DNA of 64,000 nucleotides from Pseudomonadota bacterium (GTDB lineage: Bacteria; Desulfobacterota; Binatia; Binatales; Binataceae), in assembly GCA_021325025.1 (NCBI GenBank), contig JAJPHZ010000022.1, positions 262,646-326,645 of the forward strand, written 5' to 3'. The position numbers were made by a program, and so were the translations under genes. Under the pieces are notes generated by a model, which was given only the letters and a program-made list of their open reading frames with translations, ran no database searches and was not told the origin of the DNA. Below, piece by piece: positions 17,738 to 26,272 of the stretch (the stretch's first letter is position 1; each line of letters opens with the position of its first letter).

Positions 17738-18239
17738 TGCCTCTCCTCCCTTATTCTCCACACCTGCGCTTCAAAACCTCTGTGCCCGCCTGGGACACCA
17801 GCCGGCCGCTTGGTTAACGGCCGGCTCTGCCACCAACAAACGCAGCCAGCAAATACCGGACCATCCGATAAACCAGTAAAATGCAGGAAAATTGCGCAAG
17901 TGGTGGCTGTGAATGCTTGAAGGATGTAAATATTACAATCAAATGGAAGGCAGGATGCGACAGACGTAAAAGCGGAATTTCACTGTTAAATCCAAGATAA
18001 ATCCCGGCGAACCTCGAGATTGTGCGCGTCCGATTTCCAAGCTGGATGCAATTTTTACAAAGTGCTACGGCGCGCTGACTGCGTGCCGCCGCCGAGCCCG
18101 CCGTGGAACAATGACACCGCGGACCGATGCCTCCCAAACAGGCGCTTTGATATTGTGTCGGGTCATGATATTGGCCGGTGGCTGGGTCCGCATTGAGTTT
18201 CAAGCGCGACCCGGCAAGCCCGAGCAAAGGATTAGACCG
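17738..18239. other. Divergent intergenic region with a hairpin and AT-rich stretch
   Basis: About 500 bases between the conserved hypothetical gene (-) and the isochorismatase-fold gene (+). Bases ~17860-18010 are markedly AT-richer than the surroundings and probably contain the promoters. A strong inverted repeat lies at 17800-17826. No gene is supported here; a frame open upstream of the isochorismatase start (from 18111) lacks homology. Confidence 0.5.
17800..17826. repeat. 9-bp inverted repeat hairpin
   Basis: AGCCGGCCG and CGGCCGGCT flank a 9-base loop in the 5' region of the conserved hypothetical gene. There is no T-run on either side, so it may be a leader hairpin or operator rather than an intrinsic terminator. 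Confidence 0.45.
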
Positions 18240-18887
18240 ATGCCTATCGATCTTAAGGAATTCGCCCAACCCGCGACCACCGCACTGCTCGCGATCGAAG
18301 TCCAGCAGGGAGTAATCGGCGACAGCACTCCGGCACCTCTGGCGGCGTTGCGCGAGGCTGCCGCCGCCCGCGGGCTGGTGCCCCAGCTCTCCAAGCTGCT
18401 CAAGGCAGCGCGTCAGGCGGGCGTTCACGTCTTTCACTGCCCGGCCGGTGCGCGGCCTGACGGGTTGGGCTCGATGACCAATACGCGTCTGGCGCAGGCG
18501 CTCAAGAAATCCGGAAGGCGGGGGATGGTGGTCGGCGCGCCGGAGTCGGCCAACTTGCCCGGCCTGGAGCCCCAGGAAGGTGACTTCGTCATTTGGCGCA
18601 CGCACGCGATGACCGCGTTTCATGACACCAGTCTCGACAGCATCTGCCGCAACATGGGCATCCGCACCATCGTCCCCACCGGAGTTTCGATCAACGTCGC
18701 GATCACCGGCGCCACCATCGAAGCGGTCAACCGTGCCTACCGGGTTGTGATACCTACCGATTGCGTGGTCGGCTTCCCGCCCGAATACGGCGACATGGTG
18801 CTCAAACACGCCCTGGTCGGACTGGCCCTGCTGACCACCGCGCCGGAGCTTGCCGCCGCCTGGGGCGTGGACTGGAGCGGGCTGTAA
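18240..18887 (+). CDS. Isochorismatase-fold hydrolase lacking the catalytic cysteine
   Basis: 215 residues of the isochorismatase / cysteine-hydrolase fold. In active cysteine hydrolases the triad is Asp-Lys-Cys; here the first-strand Asp is Glu (AIEVQQG, E20), the Lys position is occupied by Arg (VIWRTHAM, R120) and the nucleophile position in the loop GVSINVAITGA is Ala154. The fold elements TGVSINVAITGATIEAVNRAY and VVIPTDCVVG are otherwise well kept. A similar Cys-less subgroup (VSVNVAITN) exists in actinobacteria, so this is a maintained family rather than decay. The start at 18240 is preceded by AAAGGA. An SDR gene starts at the very next base after its stop. Confidence 0.82.
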   Translation: MPIDLKEFAQPATTALLAIEVQQGVIGDSTPAPLAALREAAAARGLVPQLSKLLKAARQAGVHVFHCPAGARPDGLGSMTNTRLAQALKKSGRRGMVVGAPESANLPGLEPQEGDFVIWRTHAMTAFHDTSLDSICRNMGIRTIVPTGVSINVAITGATIEAVNRAYRVVIPTDCVVGFPPEYGDMVLKHALVGLALLTTAPELAAAWGVDWSGL

Positions 18888-19667
18888 GTGCCATCGGCTC
18901 TGATCACGGGTGCCTCCAGCGGAATCGGCGAGCAGTTTGCTTACGCGCTAGCCCGCCAAGGATGCGCCCTGGTGCTGACCGCGCGCCGCGCCGAGCGCCT
19001 GCAAGCGGTTGCGGCGCAGGCACAAAATCTGGGCGCGCCCGCGGTGGCCATCTTTCCCGCCGACCTCGGCCAGCGGGCGGCGCCGGCCCGGCTTTACCGC
19101 GAGGTCACCTCGGCCGGCCTCACAATCGACGTCCTGGTTAACAATGCCGGCTTTGGCACCCGCGGCCGTTTCGACCAGCTCGCGCTGGAGCGCGAGATCG
19201 AGCAGATCGATCTCAACGTCAGCGCCTTGGTAGCGCTGACCCATCTGTTCGCCGCCGACATGATCGCCGCGCGCCGCGGCGCGATTATCAACGTTGCTTC
19301 GACGGCGGGTTTTCAGCCCGTCCCCTACATGGCAACTTACGCCGCCACCAAGGCGTTTGTGCAAAGCTTCTCGCTGGCGCTGTATCACGAACTGGCGGAT
19401 ACCGGCGTGCATGTGATGGCGTTGTGTCCGGGCGCGACGCGCACCGAATTTCAGCAGGTGGCGCGCAACGGCGACACTGTGCCGTCGTTCATCTACATGG
19501 ACGCTTCCACGGTAGTCGCGCAGGCGCTGCGCGCCCTTAAGAAGCGCCGCTCGCTGTGCATTAACGGCGCAATCAACAAAATGGCCACCCAGGCCCAGCG
19601 CACGGCGCCGCGCTGGCTGGTGGGCAAAATCGCGGCAATGCTCTACCGGCCGCGCCCGCCCGCTTGA
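18888..19667 (+). CDS. Short-chain dehydrogenase/reductase (SDR)
   Basis: 259 residues, classical SDR of the DltE/YqjQ type. Seen: TGASSGIGEQFA cofactor motif, VNNAGFGT, active-site Ser in NVASTAGF, YAATKAF with catalytic Tyr and Lys, and LCPGATRTEF. The start is a GTG that directly abuts the stop of the isochorismatase-fold gene, indicating one transcript and coupled translation. Such enzymes usually act on lipophilic alcohols or ketones; the substrate is unknown. Confidence 0.92.
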   Translation: MPSALITGASSGIGEQFAYALARQGCALVLTARRAERLQAVAAQAQNLGAPAVAIFPADLGQRAAPARLYREVTSAGLTIDVLVNNAGFGTRGRFDQLALEREIEQIDLNVSALVALTHLFAADMIAARRGAIINVASTAGFQPVPYMATYAATKAFVQSFSLALYHELADTGVHVMALCPGATRTEFQQVARNGDTVPSFIYMDASTVVAQALRALKKRRSLCINGAINKMATQAQRTAPRWLVGKIAAMLYRPRPPA

Positions 19668-19694
19668 TTTGTTTCGGGCGGGGCAGGGGAGGCC

Positions 19695-20564
19695 TCAGCG
19701 CCGGCGGGCGCGCCGGATTACCGCGGCGCTGCTGTCGTATGCGATGCGCGCCGCTTCCATGATCGGACGCTGCTGCTGCTCGGGCGAAATGATCTCGACC
19801 GAAATCGGCGCCTGCACGCCGATTTCATCGAGCAGGCGGACGAAGCCGACCAGGTCGAAGACGCCCTGGCCCGGCGCCCTGCGGTGCAGTGTGTCGTGCA
19901 GCATGTCGGCACCCGAACAAAGGCGCGGCGCGTCGTCAAACTGGATGGCGAGGATTTGTGCGGGCGGCACCGCACGCAGCGCGGCCGCATCGGCGCCGCT
20001 GTGGAAGTAATGCCACGAATCGACCAGCAACCCGCCGTTGGCACGCCCCGCTAGCCGGCATATCTTCCACGCCGCGGCGGGATCGGGAATTCCCGTCCAG
20101 GGCAGGAATTCGATCGCGACCAGCAGGCCATGAGCGGCGGCCCGATCGCACAGTGCGGCGAAACGTTCGGCGGCCGCCTCCAGCGGCTCCATCTGGCCGG
20201 GACCGTGCAACTCGCCGACGTTCATATGACGCGGCCTGAACAGCTCCGCCATCCGATACATCCGATCCTCGGTCTGACGCGCCCGCGCGCCGCGCTCGCC
20301 GCCGTGCGCCCAGTCGGAGACGAATTCCAGTTCGGCAACCGCTATCCCGTGCTGGTCCAGAATCGCGCGCAGGTCGGCGTCGGTCAGCCCCGCCGCCCGG
20401 CACGCGTCGTAATCGTCCGGGGTCCAGCCAATTCCCGCGAATCCCGCCGCTGCGACCGCGGCGACGCGCTCGGCAAAGGAATGGCGTGCAGGCTTGCTCA
20501 CGTCCGCGCCGGAGATGGAATAATGGCTGGCGATCAGGTCGTTTGGTCCGAACGTGCGAGTCAT
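19695..20564 (-). CDS. Sugar phosphate isomerase/epimerase family (TIM-barrel) protein
   Basis: 289 residues of the xylose isomerase-like TIM barrel (AP endonuclease 2 superfamily). Metal-ligand-like residues on successive strands are visible: VAIEFLPW (Glu), LLVDSWHYFHSG (Asp, His), IQFDDAP (Asp) and ISVEIIS (Glu). The start is set by AGGAGGTG 5 bases upstream of the ATG. Members isomerise or epimerise sugars, inosose or 3-dehydroshikimate; the reaction cannot be assigned here. It converges with the SDR gene 27 bases away. Confidence 0.86.
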   Translation of the reverse strand: MTRTFGPNDLIASHYSISGADVSKPARHSFAERVAAVAAAGFAGIGWTPDDYDACRAAGLTDADLRAILDQHGIAVAELEFVSDWAHGGERGARARQTEDRMYRMAELFRPRHMNVGELHGPGQMEPLEAAAERFAALCDRAAAHGLLVAIEFLPWTGIPDPAAAWKICRLAGRANGGLLVDSWHYFHSGADAAALRAVPPAQILAIQFDDAPRLCSGADMLHDTLHRRAPGQGVFDLVGFVRLLDEIGVQAPISVEIISPEQQQRPIMEAARIAYDSSAAVIRRARRR

Positions 20565-20682
20565 CTGATCACCTCCTGGCGTGCCAACAGCCAAGTCTCG
20601 GCGAAGCCTTGCGCGATTGTCGTCCGAGATACGGTTGTACAGAAAACGAAGTGCCGGAGCGGCTCAGCTTTGGACTTTACCC

Positions 20683-21858
20683 TCAGTGCGGGTCCTCGCC
20701 GTAGGCCATTGTCTCCGGGCTGCGTCCGACGGTCACGCCCTTGCGCACCCGCACCGCGAGTTCGGGACGGCCCGGGACCTCGACCTTCAGCCTGCGATAA
20801 CCGCCGCGCGCCGGATCGGTGGAGGTAAAGCCCAACGTATACTGCTCGCGCAATTCGTTGCTGATCGATTCGGTGGCCTGGCGCAGCAATTCGCCGTCGC
20901 CCACTTCACGGATGATGTAGGTCTTGGCACCGGTTTCTGTGGACAGAAGCTGAAGCGTGCGCGCGTCAACCCGGTCATAATCGTCTCCCAGGCCGATGCC
21001 GAACGGGCCCAGCAGCAGGCTGGCGCCGCCCCCGATGTTGGGGTCGCCGATGCCGATGGAATAAATCAGCACTCCCTGACGGCGCGCCTGTCCGATGACC
21101 TGGGCCAGGTCCGATGAACTGGCGGTATCCATGCCGTCGGTCACCACCAGCAACGCCTTTTTGTCGTAGCGTCCCCGCGACACCATCACCAGGCCGTCGA
21201 GGATCACGTCAAACAGCGCGGTCTTGCCGTAGGCGTGCAGCAACGCCAGGCGGGCCATCACCGCAGCGTGATCGGTGGTGAAATTCTGCAGCATGAACGG
21301 GCGGTCGGAGAACGCAAACAAAAAGATATCGTCGCGCGGATTGAGATTGCGGATGAACTCGGCGATCGCGGCGCGCGCCTGCGGAATCTTGGGCTCCATG
21401 CTGCCCGAGGTGTCGACCAGGATGCCGATCGAAACGGGCGTGTTGAGGTCCTTGCGGAAGAACTCGATGGGGCGCTGCACACCGTCTTCGTAAAGCCGGA
21501 AATCGTCCTTGGTCAGGTCGGTGATATGGGTTCCGTTGCGATCGGTAACGGTCACCGTGGCCTGATTGTAACCCGGCTGCGAGCGCAGCGCGCGTGAGGG
21601 AATTTCCAACTCCGGTCCGACCTGCGGCGCCATCGGAGAAATCGGTGCAGGAATGGCCTTTTGCGGCTGGCTGCGGGTAGCCGGAATTTCCAACACCGCG
21701 CCCGGGCCGGGCCGTTGGCCTTGCGGGAGGGGCAGAGCGGGCGCAACGGTCCCGCCTTGCTGGGCCAAGGCGGAGGAGAACATCAGCAGGCATACCGACG
21801 CTGCCACAGCCGCCACGGCGACCGACCTCAAGGCCTTGGCCATTGTTGCTCGCACCAC
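20683..21858 (-). CDS. Exported VWA-domain protein
   Basis: 391 residues of the 'VWFA-related' family common in Acidobacteria and deltaproteobacteria. Signal peptide (AVAAVAASVCLLMFSSALAQ), a Pro-rich linker to ~residue 85, an Ig-like segment with VTVTDRNGTHITDLTKDDFRL, then a von Willebrand A domain with a complete MIDAS site: DTSGS (about residue 150), a Thr, and VVTDGMD. The C-terminal strand region ends GGYRRLKVEV. VWA domains bind protein partners through a metal ion; the partner is unknown. The GTG start has a GGGGGT stretch upstream; an ATG five codons later is an alternative. Confidence 0.88.
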   Translation of the reverse strand: MVRATMAKALRSVAVAAVAASVCLLMFSSALAQQGGTVAPALPLPQGQRPGPGAVLEIPATRSQPQKAIPAPISPMAPQVGPELEIPSRALRSQPGYNQATVTVTDRNGTHITDLTKDDFRLYEDGVQRPIEFFRKDLNTPVSIGILVDTSGSMEPKIPQARAAIAEFIRNLNPRDDIFLFAFSDRPFMLQNFTTDHAAVMARLALLHAYGKTALFDVILDGLVMVSRGRYDKKALLVVTDGMDTASSSDLAQVIGQARRQGVLIYSIGIGDPNIGGGASLLLGPFGIGLGDDYDRVDARTLQLLSTETGAKTYIIREVGDGELLRQATESISNELREQYTLGFTSTDPARGGYRRLKVEVPGRPELAVRVRKGVTVGRSPETMAYGEDPH

Positions 21859-22025
21859 GGTTTACCCCCGCACGATCATCTTCCTACTTGCATCGGCCCC
21901 CGGCAAGCCGGAGCATCAGCCTGCACCGATCGCAAGGTAAAAATGCCGCGCGCAATGCCGTCCACAACACTCCTTAGACGCATCGATGGCGGAGGGAATT
22001 CGCACCGGCGCGAAACAAGCCCACG

Positions 22026-22925
22026 ATGAGCCTGCCCGAGCCATGGCACTTTGAGCGCCTCTCACTGCCCGGCGGCCTGAACCTGAACGCCGCCGTGGCC
22101 GGCGCCGGTCCGTTGGTCGTGATGCTCCACGGATTCCCCGAAAGTTGGTACTCATGGCGCTATCAACTGCGCGCGCTGGCGCCGGCCTTCCGCTGCGTCG
22201 CGCCTGAGTTGCGCGGCTACGGTGAGAGCGACGCGCCGCGCGGCGTACACAACTACAGGCTGGAAGCGCTGGTGGGCGATGTGCGCGAGATAGTCGGCCA
22301 CTTCGGACAGTCGCGCGCCGTACTGATCGGACACGACTGGGGCGGCGTGATCGCGTGGGTGGCATCGCTTATGCTTCCCGAGATGGTTCAACGGCTGGTA
22401 ATCCTCAACGCCCCGCATCCGCGTCAGATGCTGCGCCATCTGCGCTCAAATTTTAGGCAGATGGCGCGGAGTTGGTACGTCTGGTTCTTTCAACTGCCCT
22501 GGCTGCCCGAACTGCTGCTGCGCGCGGGCAACTTTGCATTGCCGATGGCTGCGATGCGCCACGGCGCGGTGCAAAAGCGAGCCTTCAATGAGGCCGACTT
22601 GGACCGCTTCAGGCAGGCCTTGAGCCGCCCCTACGCGCTGAGCGCGGCCCTCAACTACTATCGTGCGCTGGCGCGGCGCGACCTGCTGTTTGCGCCGCCC
22701 GCCGGTCATTGGCTGACGCGCAAGGTGCAGGCGCCCACGCTGATAATCTGGGGCGAGCAGGATATCGCCTTGGGCACGGAGTTGACCTACGGGATGGAAG
22801 ACCTGTTTACACGTGGCGCGGAAATAAAATACGTGCCGGATTCCGGCCATTGGGTGCAGCAGGAAAAGCCGCATCTGGTCAACCGCTACATCCTGGATTT
22901 TCTCTTCCCTGTGGCCGCGCGATGA
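22026..22925 (+). CDS. Alpha/beta hydrolase, epoxide hydrolase-like
   Basis: 299 residues of the alpha/beta hydrolase fold. Seen: oxyanion loop HGFPESWYSWR, the nucleophile elbow IGHDWGG with Asp104 as nucleophile (Asp instead of Ser is the hallmark of epoxide hydrolases and haloalkane dehalogenases), the acid in WGEQDIALG and the catalytic His in SGHWVQQEKP. A Tyr pair in NYYRAL in the cap could activate an epoxide ring, and the Trp characteristic of dehalogenases next to the nucleophile is also present (HDW), so both activities are possible. No signal peptide; cytoplasmic. Confidence 0.9.
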   Translation: MSLPEPWHFERLSLPGGLNLNAAVAGAGPLVVMLHGFPESWYSWRYQLRALAPAFRCVAPELRGYGESDAPRGVHNYRLEALVGDVREIVGHFGQSRAVLIGHDWGGVIAWVASLMLPEMVQRLVILNAPHPRQMLRHLRSNFRQMARSWYVWFFQLPWLPELLLRAGNFALPMAAMRHGAVQKRAFNEADLDRFRQALSRPYALSAALNYYRALARRDLLFAPPAGHWLTRKVQAPTLIIWGEQDIALGTELTYGMEDLFTRGAEIKYVPDSGHWVQQEKPHLVNRYILDFLFPVAAR

Positions 22926-22966
22926 TTCGATACACGATCGAAAACGCAATCAACCAAAGGTGTCTG

Positions 22967-23785
22967 ATGAAGCGACGGTTTGTGGCGGCCGCCCTGACGG
23001 CGGCAATCGTGATGGGATTGGAGCTGCGGGCGTGGGGACAAAACGTCACGCCCGAAAGCCTTGGCAGCTCGGACCTGATCATGACCGGGGCGGGCGAAGA
23101 TCGGCGCGCAACCGGCATCGGGTTTTTCGTCGAAGTCCCCAGTCAGCGCTTCAAAGGCCAATCTTTCGTATACCTGGTAACCGCGCGCCACGTGTTGCTC
23201 GACGGCACCGGCAAGCCCTTGGGCCAGATGTCGTTTGTGATCGGCCGCGGCAAGGGCGGAGCGGCGGTCAGTTCAACCCTGCCGCCGGCCGAGCAATGGT
23301 TCTATGACCCCCACGATCGCTACGCCGATCTCGCGGCGCTGCCGTTTTCGCCCAAAGGCGTCGAATTCACGACCGTTCCGATCAAAAGCGTGCTGGAGGG
23401 ATCGGGTGCGGAAAATCTGGGCGCCGACGCCTATTACGTTGCCCTGCTCAGCGACGCGGCCGACTCGGCTCCGGTCATGACCGTCCATTTCGGACGCGTC
23501 TCGGTGGCTGACCCGGTGGCGGGCAGCGTTCCGGGCGCGGGTTCCCAGCGCCTGTGCTTCCTGGAAGGGCTCAGCGCGCCGCAATTAAGCGGCTCACCGG
23601 TCTATATCCGGGGTGCCGACCGCATCTGGCTGTGGGGCCTGATTGAGGCGAAGTCGTCGATGGAAGCGGCGCAAGGCGGCGGAGCGAGCGGCATGATCGG
23701 GGTGTTGCCCGCGGAGAAAATCGCCGAAACGGTCAAGGCGATGGCAGCCGCACAGGACCGCCGCCGTACCGGGGCCGGCTTGTAG
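22967..23785 (+). CDS. Exported trypsin-fold (serine protease-like) protein
   Basis: 272 residues with a signal peptide (MKRRFVAAALTAAIVMGLEL...AWG). The mature part reads as a chymotrypsin-fold domain: VYLVTARHVL gives the His (H75), HDRYADLAAL the Asp (D121) and APQLSGSPVY the Ser (S210, in SGSP rather than GDSGGP). The triad spacing fits the fold although overall similarity to known proteases is weak and the Ser motif is unusual, so it may be a diverged protease or a non-catalytic relative. It begins 41 bases after the epoxide-hydrolase-like gene. I infer a periplasmic or secreted location. Confidence 0.7.
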   Translation: MKRRFVAAALTAAIVMGLELRAWGQNVTPESLGSSDLIMTGAGEDRRATGIGFFVEVPSQRFKGQSFVYLVTARHVLLDGTGKPLGQMSFVIGRGKGGAAVSSTLPPAEQWFYDPHDRYADLAALPFSPKGVEFTTVPIKSVLEGSGAENLGADAYYVALLSDAADSAPVMTVHFGRVSVADPVAGSVPGAGSQRLCFLEGLSAPQLSGSPVYIRGADRIWLWGLIEAKSSMEAAQGGGASGMIGVLPAEKIAETVKAMAAAQDRRRTGAGL

Positions 23786-23982
23786 CGCCGGGGCGCGAAG
23801 CCGCCTGAGGAAGGGAGCAATCAATAGCGGAACGGTTCGTCCCTGCGCGTCATCGATCCGTATCCGAACCCAATCATCAACTGCCCGGAGCGCATTATTA
23901 CAATTTGTCAGATCCGGCGATTGCGCCCAATGGGCGTTGATTCACGTCGGCGGCGCGGGCCATTATAGCTCCGCTTACCGCT

Positions 23983-25242
23983 ATGCCGATCCTAGTGGGT
24001 CAAAATTTCGTCGAAGACCTGGCGCTGGTTTTGTGTGTCGCCGCGCTTGCTACCGTGATCTTCCAGCTCCTGCGCCAGCCGCTGGTGGTCGGCTACCTGG
24101 TGGCCGGGATGGTGGTCGGACCGCACATCCCGGTGCCGGTATATGCCGATCCAGTGCGCATCGCAGAAGTCTCCGACCTCGGCGTCATCCTGTTGATCTT
24201 CTCCATCGGGCTTGAGTTCCGCTTCCGCCGTCTGGCGCAACTGGCGCCCACCGCCGGGCTGGTCACGCTGATTCAGGTCGCCACCATGATCGTGTTGGGA
24301 TTCTGCGCGGCGCGTGCGATGGGGTGGACGCCCATGGAGGCGGTGTTCACCGGCGCCATCGTTTCAATCTCCAGCACCACTATCGTCGCCAAGGCCTTCG
24401 AGGAACAGAAAATCGAAGACCGCGTGCGCGAGCTGTCCTTCGGCATCCTGCTGGCCGAAGACCTGGTCGCGATCATCCTGCTCGCGGTACTGACCGCGGC
24501 CGCGGCCGGCCAAACCTTCACGCTCCAGTCGTTTGCTGCCACCGGCGGCAGGCTGCTGGCGTTCGTCGCGCTGCTGATCGCGGTGGGACTTCTGTTCGTG
24601 CCCTATGCGATCCGGGCGCTGGCGCGGCTGGGGCATCCCGAAACCCTGCTCATCACCGCGCTCGGGGTGTGTTTCGCCTTTGCGATGGCGGCCGAGCATG
24701 GGGGCTATTCGGTGGCGCTGGGGGCGTTTTTGGCCGGCTCGCTGATCGCGGAATCGCAGCACGGCGCGACGGTCGAGCATCTGGTCAGGCCCGTCAGGGA
24801 CGTCTTCGGCGCGGTCTTCTTCGTGTCGGTCGGGATGCTGATCGAACCCGGTCTGCTGCTGGAGTACTGGCCCGCGGTGGTCTTTATCACCATCGTGGTG
24901 GTCGTGGGCAAGATTGCCGCGGTCAGCGGCGCTTGCCTGGCGATCGGAGAACGGCCCCGAGCCGCGTTGAAGACCGGGTTTGCATTGGCCCAGATCGGCG
25001 AGTTCTCCTTCATCATGGCCGAGGTGGGACATTCCAACGCCGTGGCGCGCGGTCTGTTGTATTCGCTGGCGGTGGCGGTCTCGACAATTACCGCGTTTCT
25101 GACCCCTTTCCTGATCCGCGCCTCGCAGCCAGCCTCGCGATGGCTCGAGCGCAAAGTGCCGGCGCGCCTGACCGCGCTGGTCAATCTGTACAGTGGCCGC
25201 GTGGCGCGCATCCGCAGCCGCCCGCAAGTCGAAAAAAAGTGA
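23983..25242 (+). CDS. Cation:proton antiporter (CPA2 / KefB-type membrane domain)
   Basis: 419 residues with about 12 hydrophobic helices, matching the Na+/H+ exchanger domain of CPA2 proteins that exchange K+ or Na+ for H+. Seen: LRQPLVVGYLVAGMVVGP near the N-terminus, GLEFRFRRL, ISSTTIVAKAFEEQ, and ILLAEDLVAIILL with the conserved acidic residue of the transport helix. Unlike KefB/KefC there is no C-terminal TrkA-N/RCK domain: the protein ends in a short basic tail (RIRSRPQVEKK). The ion cannot be told from sequence. Confidence 0.9.
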   Translation: MPILVGQNFVEDLALVLCVAALATVIFQLLRQPLVVGYLVAGMVVGPHIPVPVYADPVRIAEVSDLGVILLIFSIGLEFRFRRLAQLAPTAGLVTLIQVATMIVLGFCAARAMGWTPMEAVFTGAIVSISSTTIVAKAFEEQKIEDRVRELSFGILLAEDLVAIILLAVLTAAAAGQTFTLQSFAATGGRLLAFVALLIAVGLLFVPYAIRALARLGHPETLLITALGVCFAFAMAAEHGGYSVALGAFLAGSLIAESQHGATVEHLVRPVRDVFGAVFFVSVGMLIEPGLLLEYWPAVVFITIVVVVGKIAAVSGACLAIGERPRAALKTGFALAQIGEFSFIMAEVGHSNAVARGLLYSLAVAVSTITAFLTPFLIRASQPASRWLERKVPARLTALVNLYSGRVARIRSRPQVEKK

Positions 25243-25357
25243 CACGCTCGGCCGCTGCCTGATTGAGCGGACCTGCGTGGGTTCGCAAGAGAACCCCGCC
25301 ACGCTGCCGAATGTAGGGCTGGCGGCTTAAGGAATCCCGGCCGCGCGACCCCTCCAC

Positions 25358-25386
25358 TTGCTTTACTCGACGCGAGCCGGTACGAA
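25358..25386 (+). promoter_or_regulatory. Candidate sigma-70-type promoter for tRNA-Asn
   Basis: TTGCTT and TACGAA are separated by exactly 17 bases and lie 64 bases before the tRNA gene. The -35 match is good and the -10 match is partial. Confidence 0.35.
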
Positions 25387-25449
25387 GAATAATTCCGGTG
25401 GTTCGCGTGCCGCCTCTTTGGCGCGGCAGAACAACCGCATCCGGAATGC

Positions 25450-25525
25450 TCCCCGGTAGCTCAGTCGGTAGAGCGGACGGCTGTTAACCGTCAAGTCGCT
25501 GGTTCGAATCCGGCCCGGGGAGCCA
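25450..25525 (+). tRNA. tRNA-Asn (anticodon GTT), CCA encoded
   Basis: Complete cloverleaf: acceptor arms TCCCCGG and CCGGGGA, D-arm with AGCTCAGTCGGTAGAGC, anticodon stem GACGG / CCGTC around the loop CTGTTAA (anticodon GTT), T-arm with GGTTCGAATCC, discriminator G and genomic CCA. 76 bases. Confidence 0.97.
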
Positions 25526-26272
25526 GGCAACTTGCCCTCCGATTTTCCGTCCGGGGCCGGTCCTCCGGTTTCAACCGCGGAACAACTTCCTGGTCATCTC
25601 GAAAAGGTCGGTTTGACCTGCATGGCGCGTGCATGCGGCGCAACTGTGCGCTCCAGGAAGCCGAACGAACGGCGGCGCAGGCGCGCCACGAGCTCCGCTG
25701 CGCTGACATTCCGTCAAGCTTCGCCAGAATCTACAAACTTCGGTTTTTAATCGTCATGACAGAATTCCTCTCCAGTACATCTAGGAATTCACACTCTTGA
25801 CAATCGGCTTTAATTTTGCTTTAGCATATCTGTGTACTTCTAATGTGTCGGAGGGGCCGAGACTCTGGTTCGGTTCCATGACGTCGCTGGTAGGGGAGAG
25901 CGGGTCCGACACGAGTCCTACTACTTTTCCGGATGCGGTGTGGGGTGGCTTTGGAGATTGAGGCCTAATCAAGTGGCTGTGTGCGGCTATGCCATTGTTT
26001 GAAAAGTTAAGCTTAAAATTTGACGGGAGATTAAACTACTCCGTAATATTACAATAGAAAAAGTAAAAGTTAGAATCTTGGATCGCTAACAGATACTCTA
26101 TGATGGGAACAGGCAATCCAATACCAGGGTAAGCAAAAAGGTCGCCTGCCACAAGTTTGGCTGGTAAACGAGGCCGTACCGTCTAATTCGGCGCGCCCCA
26201 GGCCCGCCAGGCGACGGCCTCTTAACCCCGAGAGCGGTTCTGGCTCGGGCTGTGCGCCAAGGAGTTAGAGCA
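25526..26272. other. AT-rich gene-free region downstream of tRNA-Asn
   Basis: Nearly 750 bases without a supportable gene. Bases ~25740-26140 are clearly AT-richer than the rest of the window, with runs such as TTAAGCTTAAAATTTGA and repeated AAAAG; small frames here have no SD or recognisable sequence. The last ~130 bases contain inverted repeats in front of the large exported protein gene. I saw no second copy of the tRNA 3' end within the window, so no att pair is claimed. Confidence 0.5.
26141..26215 (+). promoter_or_regulatory. Long-range inverted repeat in the leader of the Cys-rich protein gene
   Basis: GTCGCCTG (26141-26148) pairs with CAGGCGAC (26208-26215), enclosing about 59 GC-rich bases, and CCCGAG / CTCGGG form a second small stem just downstream (about 26227-26250), close to the SD. 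This looks like a structured 5' leader; I could not match it to a known riboswitch class. Confidence 0.35.

Noticed and set aside
25491..25709. A 72-codon minus-strand frame ending APRAGFEPAT
   Set aside because: This ending is the well-known artefact of translating a tRNA gene (here tRNA-Asn) antisense.
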